Assembly (NCBI RefSeq): GCF_029946505.1
Contig: NZ_JARZHG010000031.1
Location: forward strand, 62,001 to 126,000
Reading direction: 5' to 3'
Length of the DNA stretch: 64,000 nucleotides
Source of the DNA: Polyangium sp. y55x31
Lineage (GTDB): Bacteria > Myxococcota_A > Polyangia > Polyangiales > Polyangiaceae
Below the pieces are notes generated by a model. That model had not been told where the DNA came from and did not search any database. It saw only the letters and a list, made by a program, of their open reading frames with translations. Below are positions 24,733 to 33,842 of this stretch, piece by piece (position 1 is the stretch's first letter; the number at the start of each line of letters is the position of its first letter). The translations under genes and the position numbers were made by a program.

Positions 24733-25779
24733 TCAGGGCTTCGACACGGTCGGCTGGTGGGGGGCGCGCGTCTTCGGCGTCCACCCCTTGGAAAAGGCGC
24801 CGTGTTTTTTCGGGGTGGGCTGGGGCGGCGGGCGCCAAAGGGTCGGATCGGCGTCGGCCGCGGGATCGGGGGCGGCGTCGGCGCAGCAGCGGAAGGAGAC
24901 GAAGTAATAGGTGAACTCCGGCTCGTGGCTCACGGTCATCGGCCGGCAGGCGTTGCGCACGTGGCCCCAGGCGCCGCCTTTGAGCCCTGCCCACTTCGAC
25001 TTTTCGTAGTTCTTCTCCGCGTTGACCCACTCGTCCACGTTTCCGGTTTGATCGTGGACGCCGAACCCGCTCACGCAGCCGGGCATCTCGCCGCTCGACA
25101 CGCTCTGGTCGAGCCGAAAGAGCTCCTGATCCTGGATCCAGGCCTCGCGCGAATAAATGTTCTTGAGGACGGGCTGATACCAGGGGTTGTCGATGTTGCA
25201 GGTTTTCGGGTCGCGCTTGTATCCATAAGGAAAAGGCGTCTTTTTCGGCCCTTCACAGGCCGCGACCCACTCGCTCTCCCAGCAGAGGCGTTTTCCCTGC
25301 TCCTGGCACATCTCTAGCGAGTCGTACCAGTCGACCATGACCGGCGGATGCGCGCCCTCTTTGTTCGGGTACTCGTATTTGTCGATGCAGTATCGCTGCC
25401 GCCGGAGCTCCGTCTTGCACTTCTGCGCTTGCTCGGCGAACTCGTGGCAGATGATGATCTTGTTCGGCTTGTTGTGCTCTTTTTTCAGGCACTCGAGCTC
25501 GACGTCGGGGCAATACGTCGTGTCGACGAAGGCCATGTCCTCCGGGCAGGGCGACTTCGGTTTGGCCTCGCTCGCCGGCGTCGCCGAAACCGCTGCCGCG
25601 CTCGCCGCCGGCGCGGCCGTTTCCGCCGCAGGAACGAGCTCCGCCGGAGGCGCGCTCGGCGTCACGCTGGGCACGCCCGTCGCGTTCGCCCCTTTTGGTA
25701 ACTCCGTCGGACCGCCGCAGCTCGATGCCGTGAGGGACATCACGGCCGCTGCGGTCAACCTGCTCAAATTCGATCCCAT
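24733..25779 (-). CDS. SUMF1/FGE-fold lipoprotein (paralog A)
   Basis: A 348-residue lipoprotein (lipobox ASSC, Cys about residue 21) with an Ala/Pro linker and a formylglycine-generating-enzyme-type domain from about residue 80. Family features: YCIDKYEYPN, GKRLCWESEW, YPYG-like PFPYGYKRDP, VHDQTGNVDEW, GLKGGAWG and the ending VSFRCC. In genuine FGE two active-site cysteines sit as GGSYxCHRSYC; here the region reads GGAWGHVRNAC, so only the second is kept. It therefore may bind rather than oxidise peptides. It shares unusual CNID and GYKRDP motifs with the lipoprotein at 40676-41713. The ATG at 25779 is preferred over an upstream codon inside the sucC control region. Confidence 0.85.
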   Translation of the reverse strand: MGSNLSRLTAAAVMSLTASSCGGPTELPKGANATGVPSVTPSAPPAELVPAAETAAPAASAAAVSATPASEAKPKSPCPEDMAFVDTTYCPDVELECLKKEHNKPNKIIICHEFAEQAQKCKTELRRQRYCIDKYEYPNKEGAHPPVMVDWYDSLEMCQEQGKRLCWESEWVAACEGPKKTPFPYGYKRDPKTCNIDNPWYQPVLKNIYSREAWIQDQELFRLDQSVSSGEMPGCVSGFGVHDQTGNVDEWVNAEKNYEKSKWAGLKGGAWGHVRNACRPMTVSHEPEFTYYFVSFRCCADAAPDPAADADPTLWRPPPQPTPKKHGAFSKGWTPKTRAPHQPTVSKP

Positions 25780-25816
25780 GCTGGACTCATGCGTGTGATA
25801 CCTTGCCCGCCCTCGC

Positions 25817-27010
25817 ATGAAAATCCACGAGTATCAAGCCAAGCAAATCTTCGCACGCTACGGGATCCCCGTGCCGAAGGGTGAGCCTGCCTTCTCCGTG
25901 GCGGAGGCCGAGGCCGCGGCGCAGCGCCTGATCGAGGCGACCGGGATCCCGGTGGTCGTCGTGAAGGCCCAGATCCACGCCGGCGGTCGAGGCAAAGGCG
26001 GCGGCGTGAAGGTCGCCAAAGGCGGCGTCGCCGACGCGCGCGCTCTCGCCGAAAAGATCCTCGGCATGCAGCTCATCACGGTGCAGACGGGCCCCGCCGG
26101 GCAGAAGGTCCGCAGGCTCTACATCGAGCAGGGCCTCGACATCGACCGCGAGATCTACCTCGCGCTCACGCTCGACCGCGATCGCCGCCGCATCGCGATC
26201 ATGGCCTCCCGCGAGGGCGGCATGGACATCGAGCAGGTCGCCCACGACACGCCCGAGAAGATCCACACGCTGCACGTCGACCCCGTGATCGGCCTCGCGC
26301 CCTACCAGGCCCGCAAGCTCGGGTACGCGCTCGGGCTCGGGGCGAAGGAGCAGATGCGGCAGTTCACGAAGCTCCTCGACGGCCTCTACAAGTGCTTCCT
26401 CGCCGAGGACTGCTCGCTCGTCGAGATCAACCCGCTCGTCGTGACGAAGAAGGGCGACATCGTCGCGCTCGACGGCAAGGTGACGTTCGACGACAACGCC
26501 GAGATCCGCCACCCCGAGTGGGCGGATCTGCGCGACGCGGACGAGGAGGATCCGGTCGAGCTCGAGGCGAAGAAGGTGGGCATCTCCTACGTTTCGCTCG
26601 ACGGCGACATCGGCTGTCTCGTGAACGGCGCGGGCCTCGCGATGGGCACGATGGACATCATCCTGCACTACGGCGGCAAACCCGCGAACTTCCTCGACGT
26701 CGGCGGCGGCGCCTCGAAGGAGCAGGTGAAGAAGGCGTTCCAGATGATCCTCCGCTCCGACAAGGTGAAGGGCATCTTCGTCAACATCTTCGGCGGCATC
26801 ATGCGCTGCGACGTGGTCGCGGAGGGCGTCGTCGCCGCGACGAAGGAGCTCGGTTTGTCGGTGCCGCTCGTGGTGCGGCTCGAAGGCACGAACGTCGAGG
26901 CCGGGAAAAAGATCCTCGACGAGAGCGGCCTCAAAATCGAGAGCGCCTCCTCCATGGGCGACGGCGCGCAAAAGATCGTCGCCGCGGTGAAGCAGGGCGC
27001 CGCGGCCTGA
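25817..27010 (+). CDS. sucC: Succinate-CoA ligase (ADP-forming) beta subunit
   Basis: A 397-residue ATP-grasp subunit that binds nucleotide and succinate in the TCA-cycle step succinyl-CoA + ADP + Pi to succinate + ATP + CoA. It opens with the standard [20 protein letters not shown], has the ATP-grasp loop [16 protein letters not shown], the metal/nucleotide site [10 protein letters not shown] and the signature [15 protein letters not shown] with [15 protein letters not shown]. Length is that of the family. It is followed after 40 bp by sucD and is the first gene of this operon; it is divergent from the SUMF1-fold gene with only 37 bp between starts. Confidence 0.98.
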   Translation: MKIHEYQAKQIFARYGIPVPKGEPAFSVAEAEAAAQRLIEATGIPVVVVKAQIHAGGRGKGGGVKVAKGGVADARALAEKILGMQLITVQTGPAGQKVRRLYIEQGLDIDREIYLALTLDRDRRRIAIMASREGGMDIEQVAHDTPEKIHTLHVDPVIGLAPYQARKLGYALGLGAKEQMRQFTKLLDGLYKCFLAEDCSLVEINPLVVTKKGDIVALDGKVTFDDNAEIRHPEWADLRDADEEDPVELEAKKVGISYVSLDGDIGCLVNGAGLAMGTMDIILHYGGKPANFLDVGGGASKEQVKKAFQMILRSDKVKGIFVNIFGGIMRCDVVAEGVVAATKELGLSVPLVVRLEGTNVEAGKKILDESGLKIESASSMGDGAQKIVAAVKQGAAA

Positions 27011-27022
27011 TGCCGGGGATGA

Positions 27023-27037
27023 TTTTCGTCACGAAAA
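27023..27037. repeat. Perfect 7-bp inverted repeat in sucC-sucD spacer
   Basis: TTTTCGT and ACGAAAA flank one central base within the 40-bp spacer, 14 bp before the sucD ATG. It could be a small hairpin or an operator half-site pair; it is AT-richer than its surroundings. Confidence 0.5.
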
Positions 27038-27050
27038 GGAACCAGTTGCG

Positions 27051-27923
<873 letters not shown>

Positions 27924-28190
27924 TCGGCTCGCGTCCCTCCTCTCGTTCCCTCCCCCGCACATTCCCTCGTTTCTCGCCTCTCCGGGCGGGCTCAGCGCAT
28001 CACGTCTCCGGCGCTCGTGTCCGTCGCCGCGGGTTTCTCCCGTGTGCTCTCTTTCTCCAGTGCGCTCACCGATGCCTGGCCTGCGAATGGCAAGCAGAGG
28101 CGATCGAGTGTCGTGGTGCCGCGCGGCCAAACGAGGCGCTTCGACCCCGCCTGGTTGCTTCCGGCTGTGCCGGAACGGGGAGGACGTCCA

Positions 28191-29228
28191 ATGAAATCCG
28201 TGGCCCTTTGGAGCAGCCTGCTTTCGACGGTGACACTCCTTTTTGCGCTCCCCGCATCCGCGGACCCGCCGGGCGAGCAGGTCCTCTCGCTCCCTGTGGA
28301 GCTGAGCCCCGGAGTGACGGCCGATATCGCGGCCCAGGTGCTCGTGAATCCAGACCATCCGAACGGAGGCCGCACGTTCGTGATGCTCCACGGCCTGGCC
28401 CACACGGGCAATACCTTTCGGCCTCTGGCCGACGCCGTCTTCGCCGACAACAAGCTCGACGCACGGCGGGTGGTGCTCCTCGACCTGCCCGGCCATGGCG
28501 AGAGCCCGCTGCCTCAGGGGATTCTCTTCGGGCTGCTCTCGCTCGGCGATGACGTGGCGGCCCTGACGGGCGCCCTGGATGCTCTCGGGCCTCTCGGGCT
28601 TCACGCCGACGTCCTCGTGGGGCACAGCCTGGGAGGGGAAATCATCGAGCTCACGCAGAACGAGCTGATCACCGAGGGGACGAGCCTCCGAGCCCGCTTC
28701 GCCGTCAACGACGTCGTGCTGCTCGCCCCTGCGATCCCGAGCCCATTACCTTGGTCCCTCGCGGACAGCGGCGCGGGCGCGGCGGCTCTTGCGCCCTTCG
28801 TCGTCCTGGGGGATCCGCTCCTCGGCCCTCATCTATTCATCCCCGCTCCGGCCTGGCAGGGCCTGTTTTTCACGAACAGCAAGGACAAGCTCGTGCAAGG
28901 TCCGCCGAGCGTCGCCGAAATTGTCGCCCAAGGATACATCGCCCCCGAGGCGCTGGTCGCCAGCCAGGAGCTGCTCGGCGTCGGCACCGTACGCCCCACG
29001 GTGAGCGCGGGAATCTTCGATCCATCCCACGGGAGTGATGCTTGCGTCGTTGCCTTCAGCGAGGACCTCTTCCTCCCGGCCGGCGAGGAGAGGCCTCATT
29101 ATCGCTATCTCACGGGCGACACACAGGACGAACGCTTCGTGGTCGTGACTCGCTTCGGTGCTGTCCACGACATGCTCATCTCGGATCCCGATGCCGTGGC
29201 CAACGCGATGCGGACATGCTCGAAATGA
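28191..29228 (+). CDS. Secreted alpha/beta hydrolase
   Basis: A 345-residue protein with a Sec-type signal peptide (MKSVALWSSLLSTVTLLF, cleavage after PASA) and an alpha/beta-hydrolase domain. HGLAHTGNTF is the oxyanion region, VGHSLGGEI the nucleophile elbow, and DLPGHGESPLP the usual second strand-loop; the catalytic His is probably in FGAVHDMLISD near the end. It acts in the periplasm or outside the cell; the substrate is unknown. The ATG at 28191 is preferred because the signal peptide begins there; GGGGAGGACG provides a Shine-Dalgarno 9-16 bp upstream. A 267-bp gap separates it from sucD and contains nothing recognisable besides its promoter. Confidence 0.85.
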   Translation: MKSVALWSSLLSTVTLLFALPASADPPGEQVLSLPVELSPGVTADIAAQVLVNPDHPNGGRTFVMLHGLAHTGNTFRPLADAVFADNKLDARRVVLLDLPGHGESPLPQGILFGLLSLGDDVAALTGALDALGPLGLHADVLVGHSLGGEIIELTQNELITEGTSLRARFAVNDVVLLAPAIPSPLPWSLADSGAGAAALAPFVVLGDPLLGPHLFIPAPAWQGLFFTNSKDKLVQGPPSVAEIVAQGYIAPEALVASQELLGVGTVRPTVSAGIFDPSHGSDACVVAFSEDLFLPAGEERPHYRYLTGDTQDERFVVVTRFGAVHDMLISDPDAVANAMRTCSK

Positions 29229-29328
29229 GCGCCGAGCCGCCCAGCCTTTTCCCGACTGTCCAGGCTGGGTGAAGCTCGCTTGCCGAGCAGGCGGAGTCGT
29301 CTCATGGAGGCCACGGGAGGCCACGACC

Positions 29329-29949
29329 ATGAGGCATTTCGCGCTCTCTTTCCTCGCCTTCTCCGCCGCGATCGCCGCCTTCTCCGCGGAAGCGCGGGCC
29401 GAGGCGCCGGAGTCGTTCGCCATCCGCGACCTCAAATACTCGGGCCCCGGCTGCCCCGCAGGATCCGTCGCTTACCTCGCCTCGCAGGACGCGGAGGCGT
29501 TTACGATTCTCTTTTCCAAGCTCTACACCGAGGTCGGCCCGAACGTGGACCGCGGCGACGCAGAGAAGCGCTGCAACCTGAACATTCTCTTCGATTTTCC
29601 GCCTGGCTGGTCCTTCGCGATCGAGGGCGGCGACGTGCGCGGGTATGCCTTCCTCGAAGCGGGCCTCAGCGGCATCATCCGCTCGACGTATTCGTTCCCC
29701 GGCCTGTCCCGCGAGGAGCGCGCCTTCGAGATCGTTCTCCAGGGCGAGATGGACGACAACTACGAGAAACACGACGTCGTCAATCCGGACCGCCCCGTCC
29801 CCTGCACGGGCCGGAAAAACCTGCACATCAAGACCGATACCCTCCTCGACGACCGCTTCGCCCGCGGCAAGCGCGGCCTGCTCACCGTCGACAGCGTGGA
29901 CGGAGTGGTTCGACAAACGTATCGATTGCGCTGGACCCGCTGCCGCTGA
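29329..29949 (+). CDS. Secreted DUF4360-family protein
   Basis: A 206-residue secreted protein with a signal peptide (MRHFALSFLAFSAAIAAF, cleavage near ARA-EA). The mature part fits DUF4360: SGPGCPAGSVAYL, FSKLYTEVGPNV, KRCNLNILFDFPPGWSFAI, GDVRGYAFLEAGLSG and a C-terminal RLRWTRC, with four conserved cysteines likely forming disulfides. The family's function is unknown; members are secreted by bacteria and fungi and sit in a jelly-roll-like beta fold by prediction. The ATG at 29329 is taken because the frame upstream overlaps the previous gene. Confidence 0.85.
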   Translation: MRHFALSFLAFSAAIAAFSAEARAEAPESFAIRDLKYSGPGCPAGSVAYLASQDAEAFTILFSKLYTEVGPNVDRGDAEKRCNLNILFDFPPGWSFAIEGGDVRGYAFLEAGLSGIIRSTYSFPGLSREERAFEIVLQGEMDDNYEKHDVVNPDRPVPCTGRKNLHIKTDTLLDDRFARGKRGLLTVDSVDGVVRQTYRLRWTRCR

Positions 29950-30196
29950 CGAGAGTCGGCTCTGCCGCGGGCGCGAGGGCACGCCCGAGGGCCCCGCCTG
30001 GCGCGTCGAGCCGGTGCACGGGGCCGTGCGCGAAAAGTCTTGACGTCGGGACGCGATTGACGTTGCATCGTCGTACGATCGCCCACCGAGTACCCACCAC
30101 ACGACGTCCGTGCTGGCGGTGTGCAGCGGCGAGCGTGGGCTCGTCATGTCCGAGCTCGAGGGGGCCATCACAATACATCTGAAAGGGGAGGGGCTC

Positions 30197-31963
30197 ATGA
30201 GCGCAGCCTCGTCATCTTCCAATTTCAATTACGGTTTTCCGACGCCCGGCCCGCAGACACCCACCGGTCAGCAGGTGATGAACCACGTCTTCTTCCTCTC
30301 CGAGACGGGCTGGAAGAACGTGCGAGAAGAGGTGAAGCTCGATCTCATCATCATCGGCAGCGGCTTCTGCGCGTTGGCCCTCGCCGAGCGCACGCTCGAC
30401 CGGAACCCGCACGCCAAGATCCTCATCATCGAGCGCGGCTCGTTTTTCCTACCGCAGCACTTCCAGAACCTGCCCATCTCCTATCAACGCACCCTGGGCG
30501 GCCTCTCCGAGACCTTCCCCTGGACGCTGTCGGCCAATACGAGGAAGCAGCCGAAGGGCAACATCCAGTACCAGCACGGAATGGTGCCTTTCTTCGGCGG
30601 CCGCAGCACCCTGTGGAGCGCGTGGTGCCCCCGCCCCACGCACGAGGAGATGGCGGGCTGGCCCGAGGAGGTCATTCAAGCCGCGAACCGCTACTTCGAG
30701 GATGCCGAAAAGCTCCTCAACGTCGTCCCCGCCGACAAGATCGACGAAAACCTCGATGAGCCCAAGCTCCGGCGCAAGGTCGCCCAGAGCCGCCCGGTTT
30801 ACTCCAAGCTGCAGAGGCGCCTGCAGAGCATGCTCAAGGACAACCGCCACGAGATCCCGTCGATGACGCGTTTCATGGCGGCGCCGCTGGCGGTCGGGGC
30901 CGGCGTTCAGGAGGGGCTCGATTTTGCGAAGTTCTCGACGCCTGCCCCGCTGCTCAACCTCATCGACCGTCAGGCGCGGCTCGCGGGGAAGGGCGAAGGC
31001 AGCCCGCTGTACATCGTGACCGACTGCGTGGTCACCCGGATCCTCCAGCAGGAGGTCCTTCGAGGCGAGAGCAAGGAGTACCACGCCACCGCGCTCGAAA
31101 CCTCGCGCGGCGTGCTCAACGTGGGTGACGCGAAAGTGGTCCTGGCCATGGGGACGCTGCCGGCGACCACGCTGGTGCTCAATTCATTTCCGCAGGTGGA
31201 AAAGGCGGGCAGGCGCTTCACGTCGCATTTCATCACCTCGGTGGTCGCGCGGATCCCCCGGGACGCCTACTCCTTCGGCGACGAGCTCGAGGAGCTCGAG
31301 CTCGCGGCGATCTACGTCGCGGGAGAGGACCCGAGGAGCAAGATGCAGTACCACGTTCAGCTCTCCGTGCTCTCGGACAAAAACCCCGAAAAGTTCGCTG
31401 AAAAGGCGGCTCGCTACATGCCCGACGTCGTGGCGACGGCTTCGCCCGAGCAGCTCGCGACGTCCAAGGACCACCTGGTCTTCGTGTGCGCCGTGCTCGG
31501 AGAAATCGATCACGACAACCCCGACAATTTCTTCCGCCCGAACGGCGGGTCGGATCCCACCACCAACGTGACCTTGCAGGTGCTCGCCAGCGACAAGGAC
31601 CGGCAAACGTGGGATACGATGGATGAGGGCACGTTCCAGCTCCTCGAACGCGCGCTTTTGCCGAAGGGCGCGAATGACAAGGGGCTCGAATACTGGCACG
31701 GCGAACCCAACGAGGGCACATGGTCGCAGGTGCGCCCGAGCCCCACGCAGCGCCGCGTCCCAGGCCTCGTCCACGAAGGATCGACCCTCTGGATCGGCAA
31801 GGGCAACGAGGGCGTGGTCGACCTGAACTACAAGCTCAACGGCGTGGAGAACGTGTACGTGACGGGCGGCGGACTCTGGCCGACGAGCGGCTCGTGGAAC
31901 CCCACCCTGACGATGGTCGCGCTCGCGCAGCACCTCGCCGACAAGCTGGCCAAGCGAACCTAG
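30197..31963 (+). CDS. GMC-family FAD oxidoreductase
   Basis: A 588-residue flavoprotein. The Rossmann ADP-binding motif LIIIGSGFCALALAE lies near residue 50, with the acidic end of strand 2 in IIERGSFFLP; GGRSTLWSAWC is the FAD/covalent-linkage loop, and the C-terminus has GLVHEGSTLWIG and GGGLWPTSGSWNPTLT, the GMC-C catalytic His/Asn-Pro region. It is long and related to pyranose-2-oxidase/cholesterol-oxidase-like members that oxidise primary or secondary alcohols; the substrate is not known. No signal peptide is evident. The ATG at 30197 follows GGGGAGGGG. A 247-bp untranslated region precedes it. It is convergent with the PP2C-like gene, whose stop lies 12 bp further on. Confidence 0.85.
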   Translation: MSAASSSSNFNYGFPTPGPQTPTGQQVMNHVFFLSETGWKNVREEVKLDLIIIGSGFCALALAERTLDRNPHAKILIIERGSFFLPQHFQNLPISYQRTLGGLSETFPWTLSANTRKQPKGNIQYQHGMVPFFGGRSTLWSAWCPRPTHEEMAGWPEEVIQAANRYFEDAEKLLNVVPADKIDENLDEPKLRRKVAQSRPVYSKLQRRLQSMLKDNRHEIPSMTRFMAAPLAVGAGVQEGLDFAKFSTPAPLLNLIDRQARLAGKGEGSPLYIVTDCVVTRILQQEVLRGESKEYHATALETSRGVLNVGDAKVVLAMGTLPATTLVLNSFPQVEKAGRRFTSHFITSVVARIPRDAYSFGDELEELELAAIYVAGEDPRSKMQYHVQLSVLSDKNPEKFAEKAARYMPDVVATASPEQLATSKDHLVFVCAVLGEIDHDNPDNFFRPNGGSDPTTNVTLQVLASDKDRQTWDTMDEGTFQLLERALLPKGANDKGLEYWHGEPNEGTWSQVRPSPTQRRVPGLVHEGSTLWIGKGNEGVVDLNYKLNGVENVYVTGGGLWPTSGSWNPTLTMVALAQHLADKLAKRT

Positions 31964-31975
31964 GCAATCCGGCGC

Positions 31976-32704
31976 TCAGGGAAACCGGCTCCGCCGCCTG
32001 CGCGAAGGCACGCCCGAGCTCCGCTTCGGGCCTCCGGTGAGGATCCGCCGCGGCACCTTCGAGATACGCTTTCGCGCCACCGGGTTTGGCGGCAAAAACG
32101 AGATCGCCACCGCGGCGACGTCCACCTCGTTCGCGCCCTGCCGCGCCGCCACGAGCCCCCCGTCGAGGAAACGGTGGACGAGGCTCTCCATGGCCTCGTC
32201 CGCGCCGGACGCGAAGAGACCGTCCGTGAACAGAAGCAAGTGCCGCACGCCCGCGAGCTTGCGCGTGCCCGCACGCACGTACGCCTCGGCCGAAGGCTCG
32301 CCGGAGAGCACGTGCTCGTCCTCCGGCGCGAGCCGCTCGAACGAGCCGTCCGCCCGCACCACGACGACCTGACTCCGTCCGACCATCAGCCACTCGAACG
32401 CGTCCTTCGCGACCCGCACCACGGCCGCCGCGGTGCCCGTGTGCGCCCCGCCCTGCGCCCGCGCCTCGCCGATGCGCCGATTCGCCTCCTGACAGAGCTC
32501 CGCGAGCGACGCGCGTGTCCGATCGCCGAACACCTCGCTCGCGATCGTCCCGCTCGGCCCCCCGTCGAACACGCCGTAGACGTGCCCCGACACGAGCAGC
32601 ACGTCCTCGTTCGGGGTCGTGTCCCCGGGCGTTTTGGACGAGGCCGCTTCGAAGAGCGTCTCGACCGTCATGGCCAGCGCTTTCCGGGGGGCCTTTCGTT
32701 TCAT
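31976..32704 (-). CDS. PP2C-family Ser/Thr phosphatase-like protein
   Basis: A 242-residue cytosolic PP2C-like protein. The metal-binding segments are NEDVLLVSGHVYGVFDGG (motifs 1-2) and LLLFTDGLFASGADEA (motif 8); GGAHTGTAAAVVRV is the short central strand motif. The last metal motif, normally DNxT, is VDVAAVAISF, so the third site may be altered. It ends in an Arg-rich tail (RRILTGGPKRSSGVPSRRRR) that could bind nucleic acid or membrane. Probably reverses Ser/Thr phosphorylation by the many kinases of this lineage; partner unknown. Divergent from nothing; the next upstream gene on the same strand is the iminopeptidase. Confidence 0.82.
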   Translation of the reverse strand: MKRKAPRKALAMTVETLFEAASSKTPGDTTPNEDVLLVSGHVYGVFDGGPSGTIASEVFGDRTRASLAELCQEANRRIGEARAQGGAHTGTAAAVVRVAKDAFEWLMVGRSQVVVVRADGSFERLAPEDEHVLSGEPSAEAYVRAGTRKLAGVRHLLLFTDGLFASGADEAMESLVHRFLDGGLVAARQGANEVDVAAVAISFLPPNPVARKRISKVPRRILTGGPKRSSGVPSRRRRSRFP

Positions 32705-32756
32705 GTCCCAGGCGATTCAACCAGGCTCGCGGAGCGCCGTCAATCGCCGGGCACGC

Positions 32757-33770
32757 TCACTTCTTGCTGCGAAAAGCGTCCGTCGCCGTGACGAGCTCGT
32801 GGACGATCCCCGGCTCGAACGCCGAGTGCCCCGCGTCGGGCACGATACGCAGGTTTGCCTCGGGAAACGCGCGGTAGAGGTCCCAGGCGCTCTTCGCGGG
32901 GCAAACCACGTCGTAGCGGCCCTGCACGATGACCGTGGGGATGTGGCGAATGCGGCCCACGTCCGTGAGGAGCTGCCCGTCGTGCTCGAAAAACCCGCGA
33001 TTCACGAAATAATGGCATTCGATACGGGCGAATGCGTCCGCGAACGTGTCGCCCGCACACCGCGCGATGTAGTCCTGGTTCTGCAAGAGGAAGCTCGTGC
33101 TGCCCTCCCACACGCTCCACGCGCGCGCCGCGGCTTGCCGCACGGCCGCGTCGTCGCTCGTGAGGCGCTTGTAATACGCGGCCACGATGTCGCCGCGCTC
33201 CGCCTCGGGGATCGCGGCGAGGTAAGGCTCCCAGGCGTCGGGGAAAAACGCGGCCGCGCCGATGTCCTGGTAAAACCAGTCGATCTCCCACTGGCGCAGG
33301 AGGAAGATCCCCCGCAGCACGATCTCGGTGACGCGCTCGGGGTGCTTCTCCGCGTAGGCGAGCGCGAGCGTCGAGCCCCACGAGCCGCCGAACACCTGCC
33401 ACCGCTCGATCCCGAGGTGCTCGCGCAATCGCTCGATGTCCGAGACGAGGTGCCAGGTCGTATTGTCCACGAGCGAGGCGTGGGGCGTGCTCTTGCCGCA
33501 GCCGCGCTGGTCGAAGAGGACGATGCGGTAATGGGCGGGATCGAAGAACCGCCGCTGCTTCGCGTCGCTGCCGCCCCCGGGCCCGCCGTGCAGGAAGACC
33601 ACGGGTTTTCCGGCGGGATTGCCGGACTCCTCGAAGTAGAGCTCGTGCACGTCGGAGACGCGCAGGCGCCCGGTGCGATACGGCTCGATTTCGGGGTACA
33701 GCGTCTTGAGAATCGGGAGCGTTCCGGCCATGGGCGCGCGAGCTTGCCAGACGACCTCACGCGTGTCCAT
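32757..33770 (-). CDS. pip: Proline iminopeptidase (prolyl aminopeptidase)
   Basis: A 337-residue serine peptidase of family S33 that removes N-terminal proline from peptides; cytosolic. LYPEIEPY is the family opening; HGGPGGGSDAKQRRFFDP is the oxyanion region; DQRGCGKSTPH and GGSWGSTLALAYAEKHP contain the nucleophile; the acid is in VQGRYDVVCP and the His in VPDAGHSAFEP. The ATG at 33770 is used: GGAAG lies about 9 bp upstream; a second ATG at 33731 is an alternative. Divergent from the next gene by 72 bp. Confidence 0.95.
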   Translation of the reverse strand: MDTREVVWQARAPMAGTLPILKTLYPEIEPYRTGRLRVSDVHELYFEESGNPAGKPVVFLHGGPGGGSDAKQRRFFDPAHYRIVLFDQRGCGKSTPHASLVDNTTWHLVSDIERLREHLGIERWQVFGGSWGSTLALAYAEKHPERVTEIVLRGIFLLRQWEIDWFYQDIGAAAFFPDAWEPYLAAIPEAERGDIVAAYYKRLTSDDAAVRQAAARAWSVWEGSTSFLLQNQDYIARCAGDTFADAFARIECHYFVNRGFFEHDGQLLTDVGRIRHIPTVIVQGRYDVVCPAKSAWDLYRAFPEANLRIVPDAGHSAFEPGIVHELVTATDAFRSKK

Positions 33771-33842
33771 CGGGGGAATCTTCCAGGCCGCTCGGAACGC
33801 GTGGTATGTGTCGGGCCCCCCAGGGAGGGAGAACGCTCCACC

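Noticed and set aside
19519-25317. A 1,932-codon plus-strand open frame opposite the giant signalling gene
   Set aside because: High G+C gives long antisense frames; the translation is Arg/His/Glu-rich with no domains, while the minus strand has recognisable domains throughout.
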